A DNA stretch of 64,000 nucleotides from Sipunculus nudus (taxonomy: Eukaryota > Annelida > Sipuncula > Golfingiida > Sipunculidae), in NCBI GenBank assembly GCA_026874595.1, contig CM049316.1, positions 7,270,339 through 7,334,338 of the forward strand, written 5' to 3'. Below the pieces are notes generated by a model. The model made no database searches and had not been told where the DNA came from. It saw only the letters and a program-made list of their open reading frames with translations. Shown here piece by piece: positions 48,601 to 56,523 of this stretch (the stretch's first letter is position 1; every line of letters starts with the position of its first letter). The translations under genes were made by a program, and so were the position numbers.

Positions 48601-50826
48601 TCAGTCATTGTCTGTAGGATATCTTGTTCAAGGGATAACTTTTGAATGCATGGCTGCATATTTTCCTCCCAAACTTGAAATACTAATTGTTCCTACCAAA
48701 ATCTTGTTGTAGTTCTAAAGCCTGTCACCTTGACCTTCATCTTCAAGGTCAAATCTGCCGTATTGTAAATGTAAATGTAAATGTAAAATTTCTTTACCCC
48801 CACAACTTTTGAAGTATTCCACACTTTGTCCTCAAATTTAGTACAACAATTGTTCCTACCAAGTTCTCGGACGAATTCGTCCCATATTGATAATATTTGG
48901 CCAGATATCAATATAATCACAAATAATACCATATAAAAGGACAGTTGATCCAAATGCATCATACACACACACAGAAAGATTGTATATGATGATAATCAGC
49001 ATTTCTTTAGCACCATTTATTGATGAGTTTCGTGGAACATATAGATGATGTACCAAACTAACAGCTACGTTTAATATGGTAATCTATACATTACTGTGCA
49101 GTAAAAAAAAAACTTAGATTGGTTTGGCAGATTGAGAATTTCTTAACAGTTTGATATACCAGTATAGATGCTGCTTCACTCTAATTCTGATGCCATGCCA
49201 GCTGCTGTGTATTTTATTGTGTATCTCAAGATAGGGCGGGGTAGCAGTAACCCTTGTACATTTACTAAATTTCCCTTTTCATCATATACTTAAAAACATT
49301 CAAATGCAAGTAAATGTTGCATAGATTTATCAAGATATTGGTATCTATGTCTTGTGAACAGTGTAACCATCATAATCCAGTGTTTCCTGCATGGAAAGAG
49401 AACAAGTCCTGATCTAATGTAGTTTCGATCTGTTATTTATTTCATTTCTGCTGTAGAAAGAAGAAATTGTAGCTATTTTGGAGGATGCAGACAGAAGTAG
49501 ACCGTTTGATATATTCGCAGATGAGAAGCAAACATCGACGCCAAAACCAGCCAATCGCCCATCATCCTTGACCAGTAAGTACAGCTAGTGTGGTAATTCT
49601 TACATTGTTAGCCGGCAACAAATGAGACCACTAAGGCAGTATGTATACACTTTTCAGCTTGACATACGGGTCAACTGGGGACAAGAAATCAGTTTTACCA
49701 CACCTCTGTTTTGATGAATTTTGTGATGTCAGATAAACATATTCATAGACAGGGTATTCTCCAGGTAAAAGGATGAAGAATAAAATCTTACCATTATTGA
49801 CCTTGACCTAATTGACCTTGACCTTTATTGTAATGCATGACCTTTATATTCTTAAGGTGATAAGAAGACTGATAGGCATAAAAGAGATTAATCATAATTG
49901 ATCTTGATTGTAATGCATTCAATACGCGGACTAGCTGTAGGTCAGTACTGACTGTGCTATTCTCCCACTTGGGTGTGTTTATGCACCAAAGGTAATATTT
50001 GGATGCAAATACTTTTCAGCATAACATACAGGTTGACCTGGAGTATAACACCTGATCTTGGTATTTTCTAGGTGGAAATAGGAAGGAAAGAAGTAGCCTT
50101 CATGATCTGTTGTCTGCCCTTGAAGAAGTGGATCGTCAGCGCCTGGAGAAAGTAAATGCTTCCATACGACAGTTTGATCAAAAGTCATCTTTACATCCAA
50201 CCATCACACGAGATCGCAGCTCTCCCCGTTTAGACAATCTTTTACTCCATCACCTCTCCATCCAAAAGTTTGATCGTAAATCACTGAGAAGCATCGATAT
50301 GACAGAACCTCCAATACCGATCACTATCACAGGATGTGATGAATCACCATCAAACCAAGATCGATTTTCCGTTTCTAAACCAGAATGTGTGGTGCGCGGT
50401 GAGACAGGGGTGGTCATGTATGTGTCTAATTATAAATCTCGACAGTCGGTGGAAGCAAATACTGTGAATGTAAGTCTTGGACCTGACGAGGTCTTCATCA
50501 ACTCTCCGCAGGCTGTCAGTCATTTAAAATCCCCACTACCTCCCAGGACTGACGCAGAACAGCAGATGACAGCTTCCCAGGAACTTTTAGAGTGGAAAAA
50601 ACTGTCAGGGTTGGCAGGTGATGCTACCTCACCTGACACCCGTACTGGTAAAATGAAGTATTCCAGTGACCTTGACAACAGCAGTAGTCCCAAGCAACAA
50701 GGAAATGATTACCGCTCAAAAAACAAAAGTGACCAAGATTCAGAACTCGCTTCTGAAAATTCAAACACTGAAAGTCACGAAGACTGGCACACGGAGGCTG
50801 ACAGAGTTGTGAACATTACCCCTTGA
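565..50826 (+). CDS. ANKRD27: ANKRD27 (VARP) homologue, 25 coding exons, 5' end missing
   Basis: VARP is an endosomal protein: its VPS9 domain is an exchange factor for Rab21, its ankyrin blocks bind Rab32/38 and VAMP7, and two CHPLCxCxxC zinc fingernails bind VPS29 of retromer (known from the mammalian protein). I joined 25 exons with consistent phases and GT..AG borders into one frame of about 1,159 residues; human VARP is 1,050 and about 40 N-terminal residues are missing here. In window numbering, VPS9 covers roughly residues 190-355 (GYYLTSMEAAI near its end), the first fingernail CHPLCACDKC lies near 418, the first ankyrin block spans about 445-600, the linker 615-673, the second fingernail CHPLCQCDKC near 699, the second ankyrin block about 720-885, then a polar tail. 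Order and spacing match vertebrate VARP throughout. The C-terminal 250 residues are not recognisably conserved. Intron 19 is 32.4 kb and almost entirely satellite. Confidence 0.93.
1263..1322 (+). CDS. ANKRD27: ANKRD27-like exon b
   Basis: Twenty codons in phase 0 between tctcag and gtaagt. The end, GSGFKEVRA, runs into VPILFEE of the next exon as in vertebrate VARP. Confidence 0.85.
1519..1609 (+). CDS. ANKRD27: ANKRD27-like exon c
   Basis: VPILFEETFFNKNDDSFRVL is nearly the vertebrate VARP sequence at this place. The acceptor is ttacag and the donor gtaggt; it ends in phase 1. Confidence 0.9.
1921..1998 (+). CDS. ANKRD27: ANKRD27-like exon d
   Basis: The exon follows a ttttttcag acceptor. 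It reads VPMADEAPVVKLHNLEDCI in the inherited phase and ends in phase 1. The stretch KLHNLEDCIQLL corresponds to the KTIEDVREFL region of human VARP. Confidence 0.8.
2249..2343 (+). CDS. ANKRD27: ANKRD27-like exon e
   Basis: Acceptor acacag, donor gtttgt. It encodes a helical segment ending GMTRLEGKSLRYLM, which aligns with the FRECERKSLRHHID region of VARP upstream of the VPS9 domain. It ends in phase 0. Confidence 0.85.
2831..2890 (+). CDS. ANKRD27: ANKRD27-like exon f
   Basis: DAANSLYTKALHTALKDPQL in phase 0 corresponds to SANALYTKCLQQLLRDSHL in human VARP. Borders are tttcag and gtaagt. Confidence 0.9.
3125..3345. repeat. dispersed repeat family A, copy 1 (intron 6)
   Basis: The segment from atgtgctataaa through cactcattct, a ttcacaacaccag stretch and a (CA)n run to gaatcaagtgaaaa matches 7603-7800 in the same order with substitutions. 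It is non-coding and of unknown class. Confidence 0.65.
3412..3836. repeat. dispersed repeat family B, copy 1 (intron 6), three modules
   Basis: Three modules of about 136 bp, each with ctcacc, a tccagcaaaattcatgc block, atatttaatgaggtcag and tgatggatttt. The same modular element recurs in the intergenic region at 56524-56975, including the shared end atatgcaacaggcatatt. Confidence 0.75.
4071..4127 (+). CDS. ANKRD27: ANKRD27-like exon g
   Basis: Nineteen codons, KAFTNEDKSSLDSVKLAVE, between ctccag and gtgagt. This is the start of the helical bundle that precedes and packs against the VPS9 core. Confidence 0.85.
4473..4615 (+). CDS. ANKRD27: ANKRD27-like exon h, VPS9 region begins
   Basis: TYIMHSVNRRLFRSISTCLA aligns with the EIYVHHEIYNLIFKYVGT segment of VARP. 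The following DAHLNKVTRNLSSVQLQDL matches the spacing of the vertebrate domain. Acceptor ttgtag, donor gtaaga, ending in phase 2. Confidence 0.85.
5020..5150 (+). CDS. ANKRD27: ANKRD27-like exon i, VPS9 region
   Basis: QNVPRARKILSRLNSFSTPL then GKLNCIRLIIMAL corresponds to the FNIPRAKRELAQLN and QQKLVCLRKVVQLI stretch, typical of VPS9 domains. Borders are ttccag and gtaatg; it ends in phase 1. Confidence 0.92.
5552..5630 (+). CDS. ANKRD27: ANKRD27-like exon j, VPS9 core
   Basis: TTDDLLPILIFMVVKAEIPN is the hallmark VPS9 core segment (DDLLPxLxYxxxKAxxPN). The exon ends in the middle of the Trp codon after PN (phase 2) and is followed by gtaaga. Confidence 0.95.
6085..6150 (+). CDS. ANKRD27: ANKRD27-like exon k, VPS9 core
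   Basis: It completes the split Trp codon and continues WANLTYMNSFHFSKASNDD, matching MANLSYIKNFRFSSLAKDE. A second Trp stands where human VARP has Met. The exon ends inside the Gly codon of GYYLTS. Confidence 0.92.
6853..6940 (+). CDS. ANKRD27: ANKRD27-like exon l, end of VPS9
   Basis: GYYLTSMEAAIRHVHNGEL is the classic C-terminal VPS9 signature, where the Tyr and Thr-Ser of YLTS are involved in Rab exchange in the family. Acceptor cttcag, donor gtagga, phase 0 at its end. Confidence 0.95.
7603..7800. repeat. dispersed repeat family A, copy 2 (intron 12)
   Basis: Same order of conserved blocks as the copy at 3125-3345: atgtgctataaa, gcactcattcc, ttttcacaacacca, aataacatctgtg, acacacacac and gaatcgagtgaaaa. 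The two copies sit in different introns of the same gene in the same orientation. Confidence 0.65.
8043..8126 (+). CDS. ANKRD27: ANKRD27-like exon m
   Basis: Twenty-eight codons, KVQLTISPTVGVLWQRQESN and onward to KLDRLFQ. Low conservation, but length and phase bridge VPS9 to the first fingernail as in human VARP, where this segment ends DCLFKHIASGN. Confidence 0.75.
8519..8708 (+). CDS. ANKRD27: ANKRD27-like exon n, first zinc fingernail
   Basis: Reads CISDNQMAEVEKILRYEKED, then CHPLCACDKC, then DPETVTAFSRDERGFT. The four Cys of CHPLCxCxxC are intact; in mammals this motif coordinates zinc and binds VPS29 of retromer. Human VARP has CHPLCFCDDC and FSRDDRGHT at the same spacing. Acceptor ccacag, donor gtaata, ends in phase 1. 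Confidence 0.95.
9178..9317 (+). CDS. ANKRD27: ANKRD27-like exon o, ankyrin repeats 1-2
   Basis: VLHVSCGSGHVEMTELLITR, then GAIVNAIDYQGLTPLHVSCQ: one full ankyrin repeat and the start of the next. The TPLH motif of repeat 1 is TVLH here. In VARP this block binds Rab32/38. Donor gtgagt. Confidence 0.95.
9918..10010 (+). CDS. ANKRD27: ANKRD27-like exon p, ankyrin repeats 2-3
   Basis: LLLLHHKAKVNLQDNEGNTP followed by LHLAAGNGHEE, a canonical ankyrin unit that continues as CVKALIYYD in the next exon. Borders are ttttag and gttagt. Confidence 0.95.
10501..10609 (+). CDS. ANKRD27: ANKRD27-like exon q, ankyrin repeats 3-4
   Basis: CVKALIYYDQGSTALNMNLQ, then NEYGDTALHHAARWGY. Human VARP has CVKALVYYD and NEKGDTPLHIAARWGY. 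Ends in phase 1 before gtaggt. Confidence 0.95.
11059..11222 (+). CDS. ANKRD27: ANKRD27-like exon r, end of first ankyrin block
   Basis: APIIENLLENGAAADIKNRR continues the ankyrin fold; KVAKMLAAAVETQREIRLLS is the closing helix. The vertebrate counterpart is VIETLLQNGASTEIQNRLKE. Donor gtattg is weaker than its neighbours. Confidence 0.92.
11646..11819 (+). CDS. ANKRD27: ANKRD27-like exon s, linker and start of second half
   Basis: A polar Ser/Thr/Pro-rich linker (SVTISVKKPSPTKSPSK) is followed by VDKLLTAVADGDIAM, matching EVEKLLRAVADGDLEM of human VARP. In mammals the region after this linker contacts VAMP7. The donor gtaagt at 11820 opens the 32.4-kb satellite-filled intron; the next exon resumes in phase 0 with VRHHLGW against VRYLLEW of human. 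Confidence 0.93.
13292..18950. repeat. higher-order copy 0 of the satellite (short form, about 5.7 kb)
   Basis: The variant pattern here recurs in the next block at offsets of 5,475 bp (for 15060-17456) and 5,679 bp (for 13292-13477). It shares with the later copies the atgtcc unit (13351), cagtacaatg (15996) and cattaacataacc (16915), but lacks the gcaccc and ctatcc mutations that copies 1-3 share, and lacks the segment equivalent to 23900-25500. Edges are approximate. Confidence 0.85.
18971..26180. repeat. higher-order copy 1 of the satellite (about 7.2 kb)
   Basis: It carries the fingerprint units atgtcc (19030), ctatcc (19991), cagtacaatg (21471), gcaccc (22031) and cattaacataacc (22390) in order. 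The same set follows in copy 2 at a 7,448-bp offset over most of its length. Edges are approximate. Confidence 0.9.
26181..33492. repeat. higher-order copy 2 of the satellite (7,312 bp)
   Basis: Fingerprint units lie at 26240, 27439, 28919, 29479 and 29838. Between about 30400 and 31200 it is 136 bp (four units) shorter than copies 1 and 3. It shares a gacaacctgag unit (26769) with copy 3 that I did not find in copy 1. Confidence 0.9.
33493..40294. repeat. higher-order copy 3 of the satellite (about 6.8 kb)
   Basis: Fingerprints at 33552, 34751, 36231, 36791 and 37150 are each exactly 7,312 bp after those of copy 2. Beyond about 39400 it has lost eight units relative to copy 2. A private accatccc unit occurs at 39423. 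Confidence 0.9.
40295..42620. repeat. two 1,190-bp (35-unit) sub-copies in the satellite
   Basis: The patterns at 40295, 40329, 40363 and 40499 recur at 41485, 41519, 41553 and 41689, and a rare gactacccaaccc unit recurs at 41342 and 42532. Each offset is exactly 1,190 bp. Near identity implies a recent duplication. Confidence 0.9.
43353..44245. other. unique intron sequence between the satellite and exon t
   Basis: AT-rich intron sequence without recognisable genes or repeats, ending in the ttacag acceptor. It is the only substantial non-satellite part of intron 19. Confidence 0.6.
44246..44359 (+). CDS. ANKRD27: ANKRD27-like exon t, second zinc fingernail
   Basis: VRHHLGWAADSDDEDVDVSH, then VKLCHPLCQCDKCKPVQK. 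The second retromer-binding motif is complete and nearly identical to CHPLCQCPKC of human VARP. Acceptor ttacag lies 32,426 bp after the preceding donor. Confidence 0.95.
44360..45384. other. intron t-u with a likely dispersed repeat
   Basis: The middle (about 44750-45190) has the style of an old dispersed invertebrate repeat: gggtattacatttg, a ttctttgtccattgtctggtc stretch and scattered phrases such as aacaagatgggcac. No reading frame is conserved. The class is not identified. Confidence 0.35.
45385..45579 (+). CDS. ANKRD27: ANKRD27-like exon u, second ankyrin block
   Basis: Reads SDIQVNSSNKEGMTPLLMAT, then KGHADLIQLFLKRGANINAK, then SLHIACQQDNMT. It corresponds to VNVTSQDGSSPLHVAALHGRADLI and LHLACQQGH of human VARP. 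The outer splice signals are ttcag and gttagt. Confidence 0.95.
45892..46203. mobile_element. MITE with terminal inverted repeats and TTA target duplication
   Basis: The left end begins ggccaaaa and contains aaaaggtatggttctcag; the right end carries its reverse complement and stops at ttttggc. The inverted arms are about 37 bp, with at least 22 bp matching exactly (from aaaagg to the gcac that follows the quoted core). A TTA flanks each side (45889-45891 and 46204-46206). A 3-bp TTA duplication with GGCC-type ends is typical of PIF/Harbinger MITEs. The 312-bp element encodes nothing. It lies in the intron before exon v. Confidence 0.65.
46364..46483 (+). CDS. ANKRD27: ANKRD27-like exon v, ankyrin repeat
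   Basis: VAALLAKKGAKLGLRDASGN, then TPLHYCCKNSNVVLASVLLK. One ankyrin period in phase 0, matching VVKCLLDSNAKPNKKDLSGNTPL of human. Donor gtggta is weak. Confidence 0.92.
46920..47490. repeat. dispersed repeat with a two-copy internal 95-bp tandem (intron v-w)
   Basis: It starts with a GC-rich gccgccgccgcc run in AT-rich sequence. Two diverged copies of about 95 bp follow (from about 47232 and 47328), each with acacaaaa, a palindromic core (ggtggcgccacc, ggtgatgtcacc), gcaccacattttgcac-like sequence and taaaatcactcata. Likely an old interspersed element; class unknown. Confidence 0.45.
47867..47945 (+). pseudogene. decayed partial duplicate of ANKRD27-like exon w
   Basis: The sequence around tttcag at 47882-47887 repeats the polypyrimidine tract, acceptor and first 40 bases of exon w. 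In the same phase it reads ENTPVNTTNSFSSTSVKL and then a stop, against YKAPVNVANSSGNTP in the true exon. Upstream flanks also match in part (the ttgaatatgttgaagttt motif recurs), so the duplicated piece includes intron sequence. It has no good donor and ends in a stop. Confidence 0.6.
48153..48311 (+). CDS. ANKRD27: ANKRD27-like exon w, last ankyrin repeats
   Basis: YKAPVNVANSSGNTPLHEAA, then MVLLLLDFGASTRARNRQKL. Human VARP has INASNNKGNTALHEA and VVELLLLHGASVQVLNKRQR. A decayed partial copy of the first third of this exon and its acceptor lies about 265 bp upstream. Confidence 0.95.
48541..48560. repeat. C20 homopolymer
   Basis: Twenty consecutive C in an AT-rich intron. Its length is likely variable or uncertain in the assembly. 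Confidence 0.9.
49457..49574 (+). CDS. ANKRD27: ANKRD27-like exon x
   Basis: KEEIVAILEDADRSRPFDIF closes the ankyrin block (NSKIMELLQ in human), then a polar tail begins. The donor is gtaagt in phase 1, which would fit either the long terminal exon or a possible alternative last exon at 51714. Confidence 0.85.
50072..50826 (+). CDS. ANKRD27: ANKRD27-like terminal exon y, polar C-terminal tail
   Basis: A 755-bp open exon in the inherited phase, reading SGNRKERSSLHDLLSALEEV and continuing for about 250 residues to VVNITP and a TGA stop. It is rich in Ser, Asp, Lys and Gln and looks intrinsically disordered. I see no domain and no clear match to the vertebrate C-terminus, which also has a poorly conserved polar tail. 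Its length and codon choice support real coding sequence. Acceptor tttctag. Confidence 0.85.
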
Positions 50827-51713
50827 TATGATGGCATCCTTCTTAAACGACTGAATGTAACCCTGCAATGTGATGCTTTGTGTCTATGTTCAATTCATTC
50901 CATGATGTGTTATTTATTTATAATTTGTTTATTGTTTACCCAATGATTTTGTGTTATAAATCTTCCATTTTGTTTGATTTGTATAAATGATGCTTGTTAG
51001 TTAAGATGACTGCAGAACACAGAGCATTATTCCAGTATTTAATGCCAGATGGCCCTATTTATAACCATCAGTTTGCTAACTTATATTGTTCATTTATCCA
51101 GATCTCAGAACTTCCTTTCCAGGAATCATGAGTCAGAGCCCCACCAGACTCGGGATATTCCACATCCACCCTTTATTATAAACCTCTTATGATGGCATAT
51201 GATGGCATATGCAAACCTCTGCCAAAGAGTGTATGCCCAGCATTTTCAAATTTACTTTGACCTTTGTGATACCTTGAAACTTTAGTGTCTGAAACAGTGT
51301 TGTTTGACATAGACCCTGGGCATTGTGATTTTACAGTTCTTGATTATATAAGCTGTATGCAGCAGTTTGCGAGTCACACCTTCATTCTCAGTAACATCAT
51401 ACATGGTACTGTAACCCAGCACAGAGATTTGTATAGCTTGGTGCCACTTGTGTACAAGCAGCAAAGTTGCCAAAACAAAAAAAAGTTCTGTCAGGGGGTT
51501 TGTGTATGAAGTGATTCCAGTCTTTGAGATATGGACACTAAAAACTACATATATGATGTATAGATATGTGTAAATAGGCATGCTGGTTAATTGTATAGAG
51601 AGAGCACATGAATACACAGAGAGTTATGGTTACACGCAGTGAATGCCTTTCCTGTGTATTTATGTATATGAAGTGTAATCGATGTCTGTGAAACTGTTTT
51701 TTTTTATTTCTAG

Positions 51714-51829
51714 CTAACACCTCGATACCAGGGCTCAACGTCAGTAGAAAAGAAGCACAAACCAAGAGGGCCAATAGTACAGCCAAAAATCACTCATTCT
51801 CACATGAAAAAAAGAAAGTTGTATATTAA
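51714..51829 (+). CDS. possible alternative last exon of the ANKRD27-like gene
   Basis: A T-rich tract ending ttatttctag precedes a stretch that, entered in phase 1 (as left by exon x), reads TNTSIPGLNVSRKEAQTKRA and on to KKKVVY with a TAA stop: 38 codons without interruption and with coding-like composition. It may be a second terminal exon spliced from exon x, or from phase-1 donors inside exon y (for example gtgatg or gtaaaa near 50616-50650). No homology known to me supports it. Confidence 0.4.
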
Positions 51830-54426
51830 ATTGGTTTTCCTATTTAATCAGTATATACTGTTTAAATTGAAGGCACCATTTGATGCATAAATTGTCCAGT
51901 TCTGGTGACTGATGTGACACTTGTTTTGCTAATATCATGCGTGGAAAATTTAGAAAATGGATAAGTGTCAAATTAAGTATTTTGTTGACTGTGAATCATA
52001 CTCATTTTTTAATTTGCTGAAACAGAATCCCAGAACATTTTTTATTACTATATATAAATATTAATATCACATTTATGTTTAGAAAAAAAATTAAAGAAGC
52101 TTCTGAAATGATGAGACGCATCAACATATTGTTGTATAAGACCTCAGGGCCTGTCCTTAAGTGTCATTGGCTTATAGCTACAGGGGTAGATTAGGTACGA
52201 CTCAAAGGTTTGTCGTTTTATCAGCATCAAGATGGGGAAAGTAATAATGTTAAGCCCTGAGTCAAAATGAGGCAGCTGCTGTAGCAGAGGAAAAAATGAA
52301 CAAAAAAAAAAACAGGGTAAAGCTGTATTAAGAAACTCTTAGCTCAGAATTTCAGCCTTTCAAAATTACTATTAGTTTACCAGTGATAATTAGACTATAC
52401 ATGTTCATGTGTCATGTCATAATATATATATCCACTCACTCACATGGCTAAGTGGGAAGAAGTTTTGGTAAATAACATATCTAGTCAGAATTATATATTG
52501 CCTAGAAGATATTAAAAACCTGTGTATTTATGAGTGTTCCGAATAAGGTCACTTCAAATGCTCTCTTTGAAATATTAGTGTGTGTGTATATATAGACAAG
52601 CATATGATGTTAGATAGATTATGGTGATATTTAACAGCCACACAAATATGCTGGTAAATGGATGTATTTATTGATTGATATTTAGTACCTTTGTGTGGAC
52701 TTGAATGAGTTTCAAGTGCTGCAATTGGCATTTTACATTTCTTGATGCATTTATCTTGTCATAAACCTTTACAGTGGCTGTGAGCAAAATATATGTAATC
52801 TTTATGGACACAACAGAACAACGATCACAGGCATATTTTTATAGATAAAATAAAGGAACAAATATTTAAAATATTTATGTTGTTTGCTCAGCTGACTTTA
52901 TATCATTGAGCACAGTAGTGATGGGTCAATGTTTTTCATCTTTCTTGCTGTCTGTCCTTCTGTTTGCAGGACCCCCACAGCACCCATGGCCACATTTGCT
53001 TTTTTTCTGAATATATGCCAAAATATTTGCTACATTATTTGAGAGGAAAAATATAAACATATAACATACCAAATGGGAGTCTGACTAAGATGAGAAAAAT
53101 TTAGCTTTTTTGACTGTATTTACATGGAAGGAAGAAGTTAAATAAACAGGGTGGAGGTGAATGGAAAGAATGGACAGTCTTGATATATTCTTACCAATGG
53201 GATTTTCAAATTTACATAAATGAAGTGTTAATGACTCCTTGTACTGTCTATCCATACACTCTTGGAAATTTAATCATGAAACCATAAAACTATGTACAAA
53301 ATCTTTTTTATATGTGATCTTGCTTCATCCCTTGTGGGTCTCAGCTTTGAAGAAAATGGCACATGGATGATCATTTCCAGTGAATATCTTTGTAGGGTAA
53401 AGGAACAAAGCTTGGTGATTTAGTTTTAGACAACTTGTGTAAAGGCAGCCAATACAGCATTATGGCCTATCGTCATAAACAGACATACTCATTGAAGTAA
53501 ATATTTTCTCCTTAATATTTTGTTCTTTAATACATTCTGGCAGAGCATCATCATATGTATATTTGCGAAGTCTATTTCATGACATCGGTGTTTGAAATCA
53601 CAAACTATGATCTCAAATTTCCTTCACATACAGTTTTGGTCCTGATAACATTTCAGTTTGAACAGGATTTGAATGTTTGTATTGTGTTTGGTGTGTGAAT
53701 ATCTGTAATCTATATGTAAGAAATTAGGTGTACCCTATTGGGATGTATAAAGCCAGATACATTTAATTTTACACAATGGTCAAGATTATGTGTATCATGT
53801 TTGTGTATTGTTTGTGTATCAGTTCTGTGAATTTGTAACACACATGGTAAATTCAGTAAAGGCAATTATGAACATTGAACAAGGAGATAGACGTTAAACT
53901 TATACACATTTAATTATTTAATTCATAACTGTTGTTATTTTTCAAAAGAAAGGAAATAGAGGCAGACTAAGGTCAAATACAGACTCTAGAAATTTGAGTG
54001 TGAGCAACACAAAATTAATACCATTTGCCAACTACCAAATATTTTTTATATCATCAGCCCACACTGAAACTCCCTGGCCTCGGTATGTCTTTGTCTACCA
54101 CAGGTATTAAATTTACAAACAATTACTTCAACACTTCAGTGTTTCAAGTTTTTCAATATATGTCGGGAAGAGCAGATTTTATGTGAAGATAAAAAAGGAT
54201 GCATATCTATGCAAAGCAGCTTGTTATCTTCCTGACCAGAATGTGTACTAGTGTTGTATAGGTGTGTTTGACTAACTCGTATTAAGTAAGTTGCGGGCAT
54301 TGGTGCCAACTAGCCCACCATAGGGTAAATTTTCTGTACTGCACCCTAGTCATATACATATATTGGAGTCATATATTTTCATAATAATAACATATTTGTA
54401 CAACAAGACTGTAAATATAGAAAGAA

Positions 54427-54473
54427 AATAAAAGTATTCACAGTAATTTTGAGTGTTAACTTTGTGAAATAAA
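54427..54473 (+). terminator. candidate poly(A) signals, plus strand
   Basis: Two AATAAA hexamers 41 bp apart, each in a T/G-containing context, are the last ones before the LINE insertion. They are candidates for the distal end of the ANKRD27-like transcript; earlier hexamers at 52849 and 53141 are equally possible from sequence alone. Confidence 0.35.
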
Positions 54474-54612
54474 GCAAATATTACTGGTAATATGCCCATA
54501 TGCATGACAAATTATTCTGTTTCAAACTTCTAATCTCTTTTAGTTTAAAGTTTCAGGTGTACAGGACCCTTCTAGAACCCCCCCTTAATTCATGAACCAG
54601 CCAGTGTCAATC

Positions 54613-55640
54613 TTTTTTTTTTTTTTTTTTAATAATATATACAAAGCACATTGCCTGGATATTATTCCATCTATGTTAAAAATGCTTCCTTACTTTTCCC
54701 CATTTTTCTAAATGTGCAGTAATCTTATTTTTCTGTTTTGCTATTATATATTCAATTTTCTCTATATATTTCAATCTCCTCAAAAAATCTGGCATTGATT
54801 ATTTTCCTTCCTACTTTGATATACACACATTTTAAATGTAAGGAGCACCTGATTTATTAGAAGGTTATTCTTAATTGGAAACATTCCATACAATACATTG
54901 TTCAAGGTTAATGGTGGCATAATCACTCCAATTGATTTCATCCAATCCACAATTCTAAAATATAGATTTTTTGTTACAAAACATTCATAAAAATGTGTTC
55001 CTTGGTCTCTAATTCTATGAAGCAATAAGAACATGGGTAACTATCAACTAACTTCCATTTGTAAAGTAAACTGTTGGTTGGTAGATAGTTATGGAGTATT
55101 TTAAATAAGAATTCCCTTTACATATCCAATGAGATTTTTTGGATGGCTCCAACGTAACTCTCCCAGTTGATATTATCATCCTGTATTGTATGTCTTAACT
55201 TGGCCAATGATGAGGGTGCAGTAAATTTTTTTTCCACCAACAGATCATAAACATATTTTGAAGATAAAGATTGTATATTTGTAATACCCTTAGTTGTAAT
55301 TATGATGTGCTCTTCTGATATACCTTCATTTGATTTGATATCCTCGTCTTGCAATAATTTTAGCCAGTTACATGGTATTGCAGCTAATACAGATCTCCAT
55401 TTGAGATAGACTCCTGTTCTAATGTCTGGATATTTTTTAATCTAGTCATACCATTTTAGCATTTTCCCTTCAATCTTTTGCATTTCTAGTAGTTGGCAAA
55501 TGAGTCTATCATTAATTTTTGTGTCCCTCTACAAGTTTACCTAAAATTGTTGATTGGTTTTGCACTGATGAAAATGGTAGTCCTGTTTCATTACCAAGAT
55601 AGTTTTTGTTCCATGCCATTGCAGAAGGCAACATAGAAAT
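54613..55640 (-). mobile_element. 5'-truncated, decayed LINE: C-terminal part of an RT-type ORF2
   Basis: On the minus strand, fragments read AMAWNKNYLGNETGLPFSSV, then YDIKKYPDIRTGVYLKWRSV-like sequence broken by a stop, then LRHTIQDDNINWESYVGAIQ, FVTKNLYFRIVDWMKSIGV, and after a frameshift KIEYIIAKQKNKITAHLEKW. This pattern, with an IxxIAxxxxKxxxHxxKW end, is typical of the region after reverse transcriptase in L1/Tx1-like elements. A T18 run at 54613-54630 is the poly(A) tail read from the minus strand. Several stops and shifts show it is dead. Target duplications were not identified. Confidence 0.75.
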
Positions 55641-56345
55641 TGTGAGTGTCTGACCGTCTTTCTGTCCATCATTCACAGATATAACGCAATAACTCTCAAA
55701 GAATTTGAAGTACAGTCACCAAACTTGCAGCATTGATACACCTTATCAAGGGCTAGGACAAGTTTGAACATGGATGTACTCGACACATTTTTCAAAGCCA
55801 CAATGGTGTTAACGCAATAACTGGAAAAGAATTTAAGGTACAGTCACCAAAACTTGCAGCATTAATGCATCGATGACTTTTGATGCTTTTCAAGGTCACA
55901 GCAGCAATAATGCAAGAATGATGTTAATGCAATACTTGAATAGCTCTCAAGTAATTTGAGGCACAGTCACCAAACTTGCAGCATTGATGTACCTCATGAA
56001 GGGCTACCTCAAGTAAGAATATGGATGACCTTGATGCATTTTCTAAGGGCACTGTGGTGATAATGCTTAAATGGTGTAAACATAATAACGCAAAACAAAT
56101 TTGAGGCACAGTTACCAGTCTTGCAGCATTGATGCACCATATGAAGGGCTAGGTCAAGTTCAAATATGGAGGACCTTGACACAATTTTAAAGGACACAGC
56201 GGCAATAATGCTAAAATGATGTTAACACAGTAACTTGAAATGAATTTGAGGTACAGTCATCAAACTTGCAGCAATGACGTACCTCATGAAGGGCTAGATC
56301 AGGTTGGAATATGGATGATCTTGATGCAGTTTTCAAGGTAATCTT
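55640..56345. repeat. degenerate tandem repeat, five copies of about 120-150 bp
   Basis: The motif cagtcaccaaacttgcagca recurs near 55715, 55842, 55965, 56109 and 56253, followed by tgatgcacc, gaagggctagg and caagttngaatatgga. It abuts the 5' end of the LINE fragment. It resembles repeats common in mollusc genomes (general impression, not verified). Confidence 0.7.
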
Positions 56346-56523
56346 GGTGGGTCAAATTGACCCATCTCAAATTTTATACAGGTATTCACAATTCTTTTTC
56401 CAACTATTTCCACAACAGTCGGGGGACTTACCAGGTACTAGATCTATTCCACAGATCAATATTTCCCTTGTTCTGTTAATGCATGTTCTCATTTCTAAAC
56501 CAACACAATTTGGTTACTTACCA

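Larger units (their letters stand above)
48312..50071. other. introns w-x and x-y
   Basis: Contains a C20 homopolymer (48541-48560), a taaatg microsatellite near 48765, and ttgacctt-type motifs near 48730 and 49800 that look like parts of dispersed repeats. No gene apart from exon x. Confidence 0.5.
50827..54480 (+). other. 3'UTR and downstream region of the ANKRD27-like gene
   Basis: AT-rich, without coding potential except the possible alternative exon at 51714. AATAAA hexamers occur at 52849, 53141, 54427 and 54468, so the 3'UTR could be 2-3.6 kb long. Confidence 0.5.
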
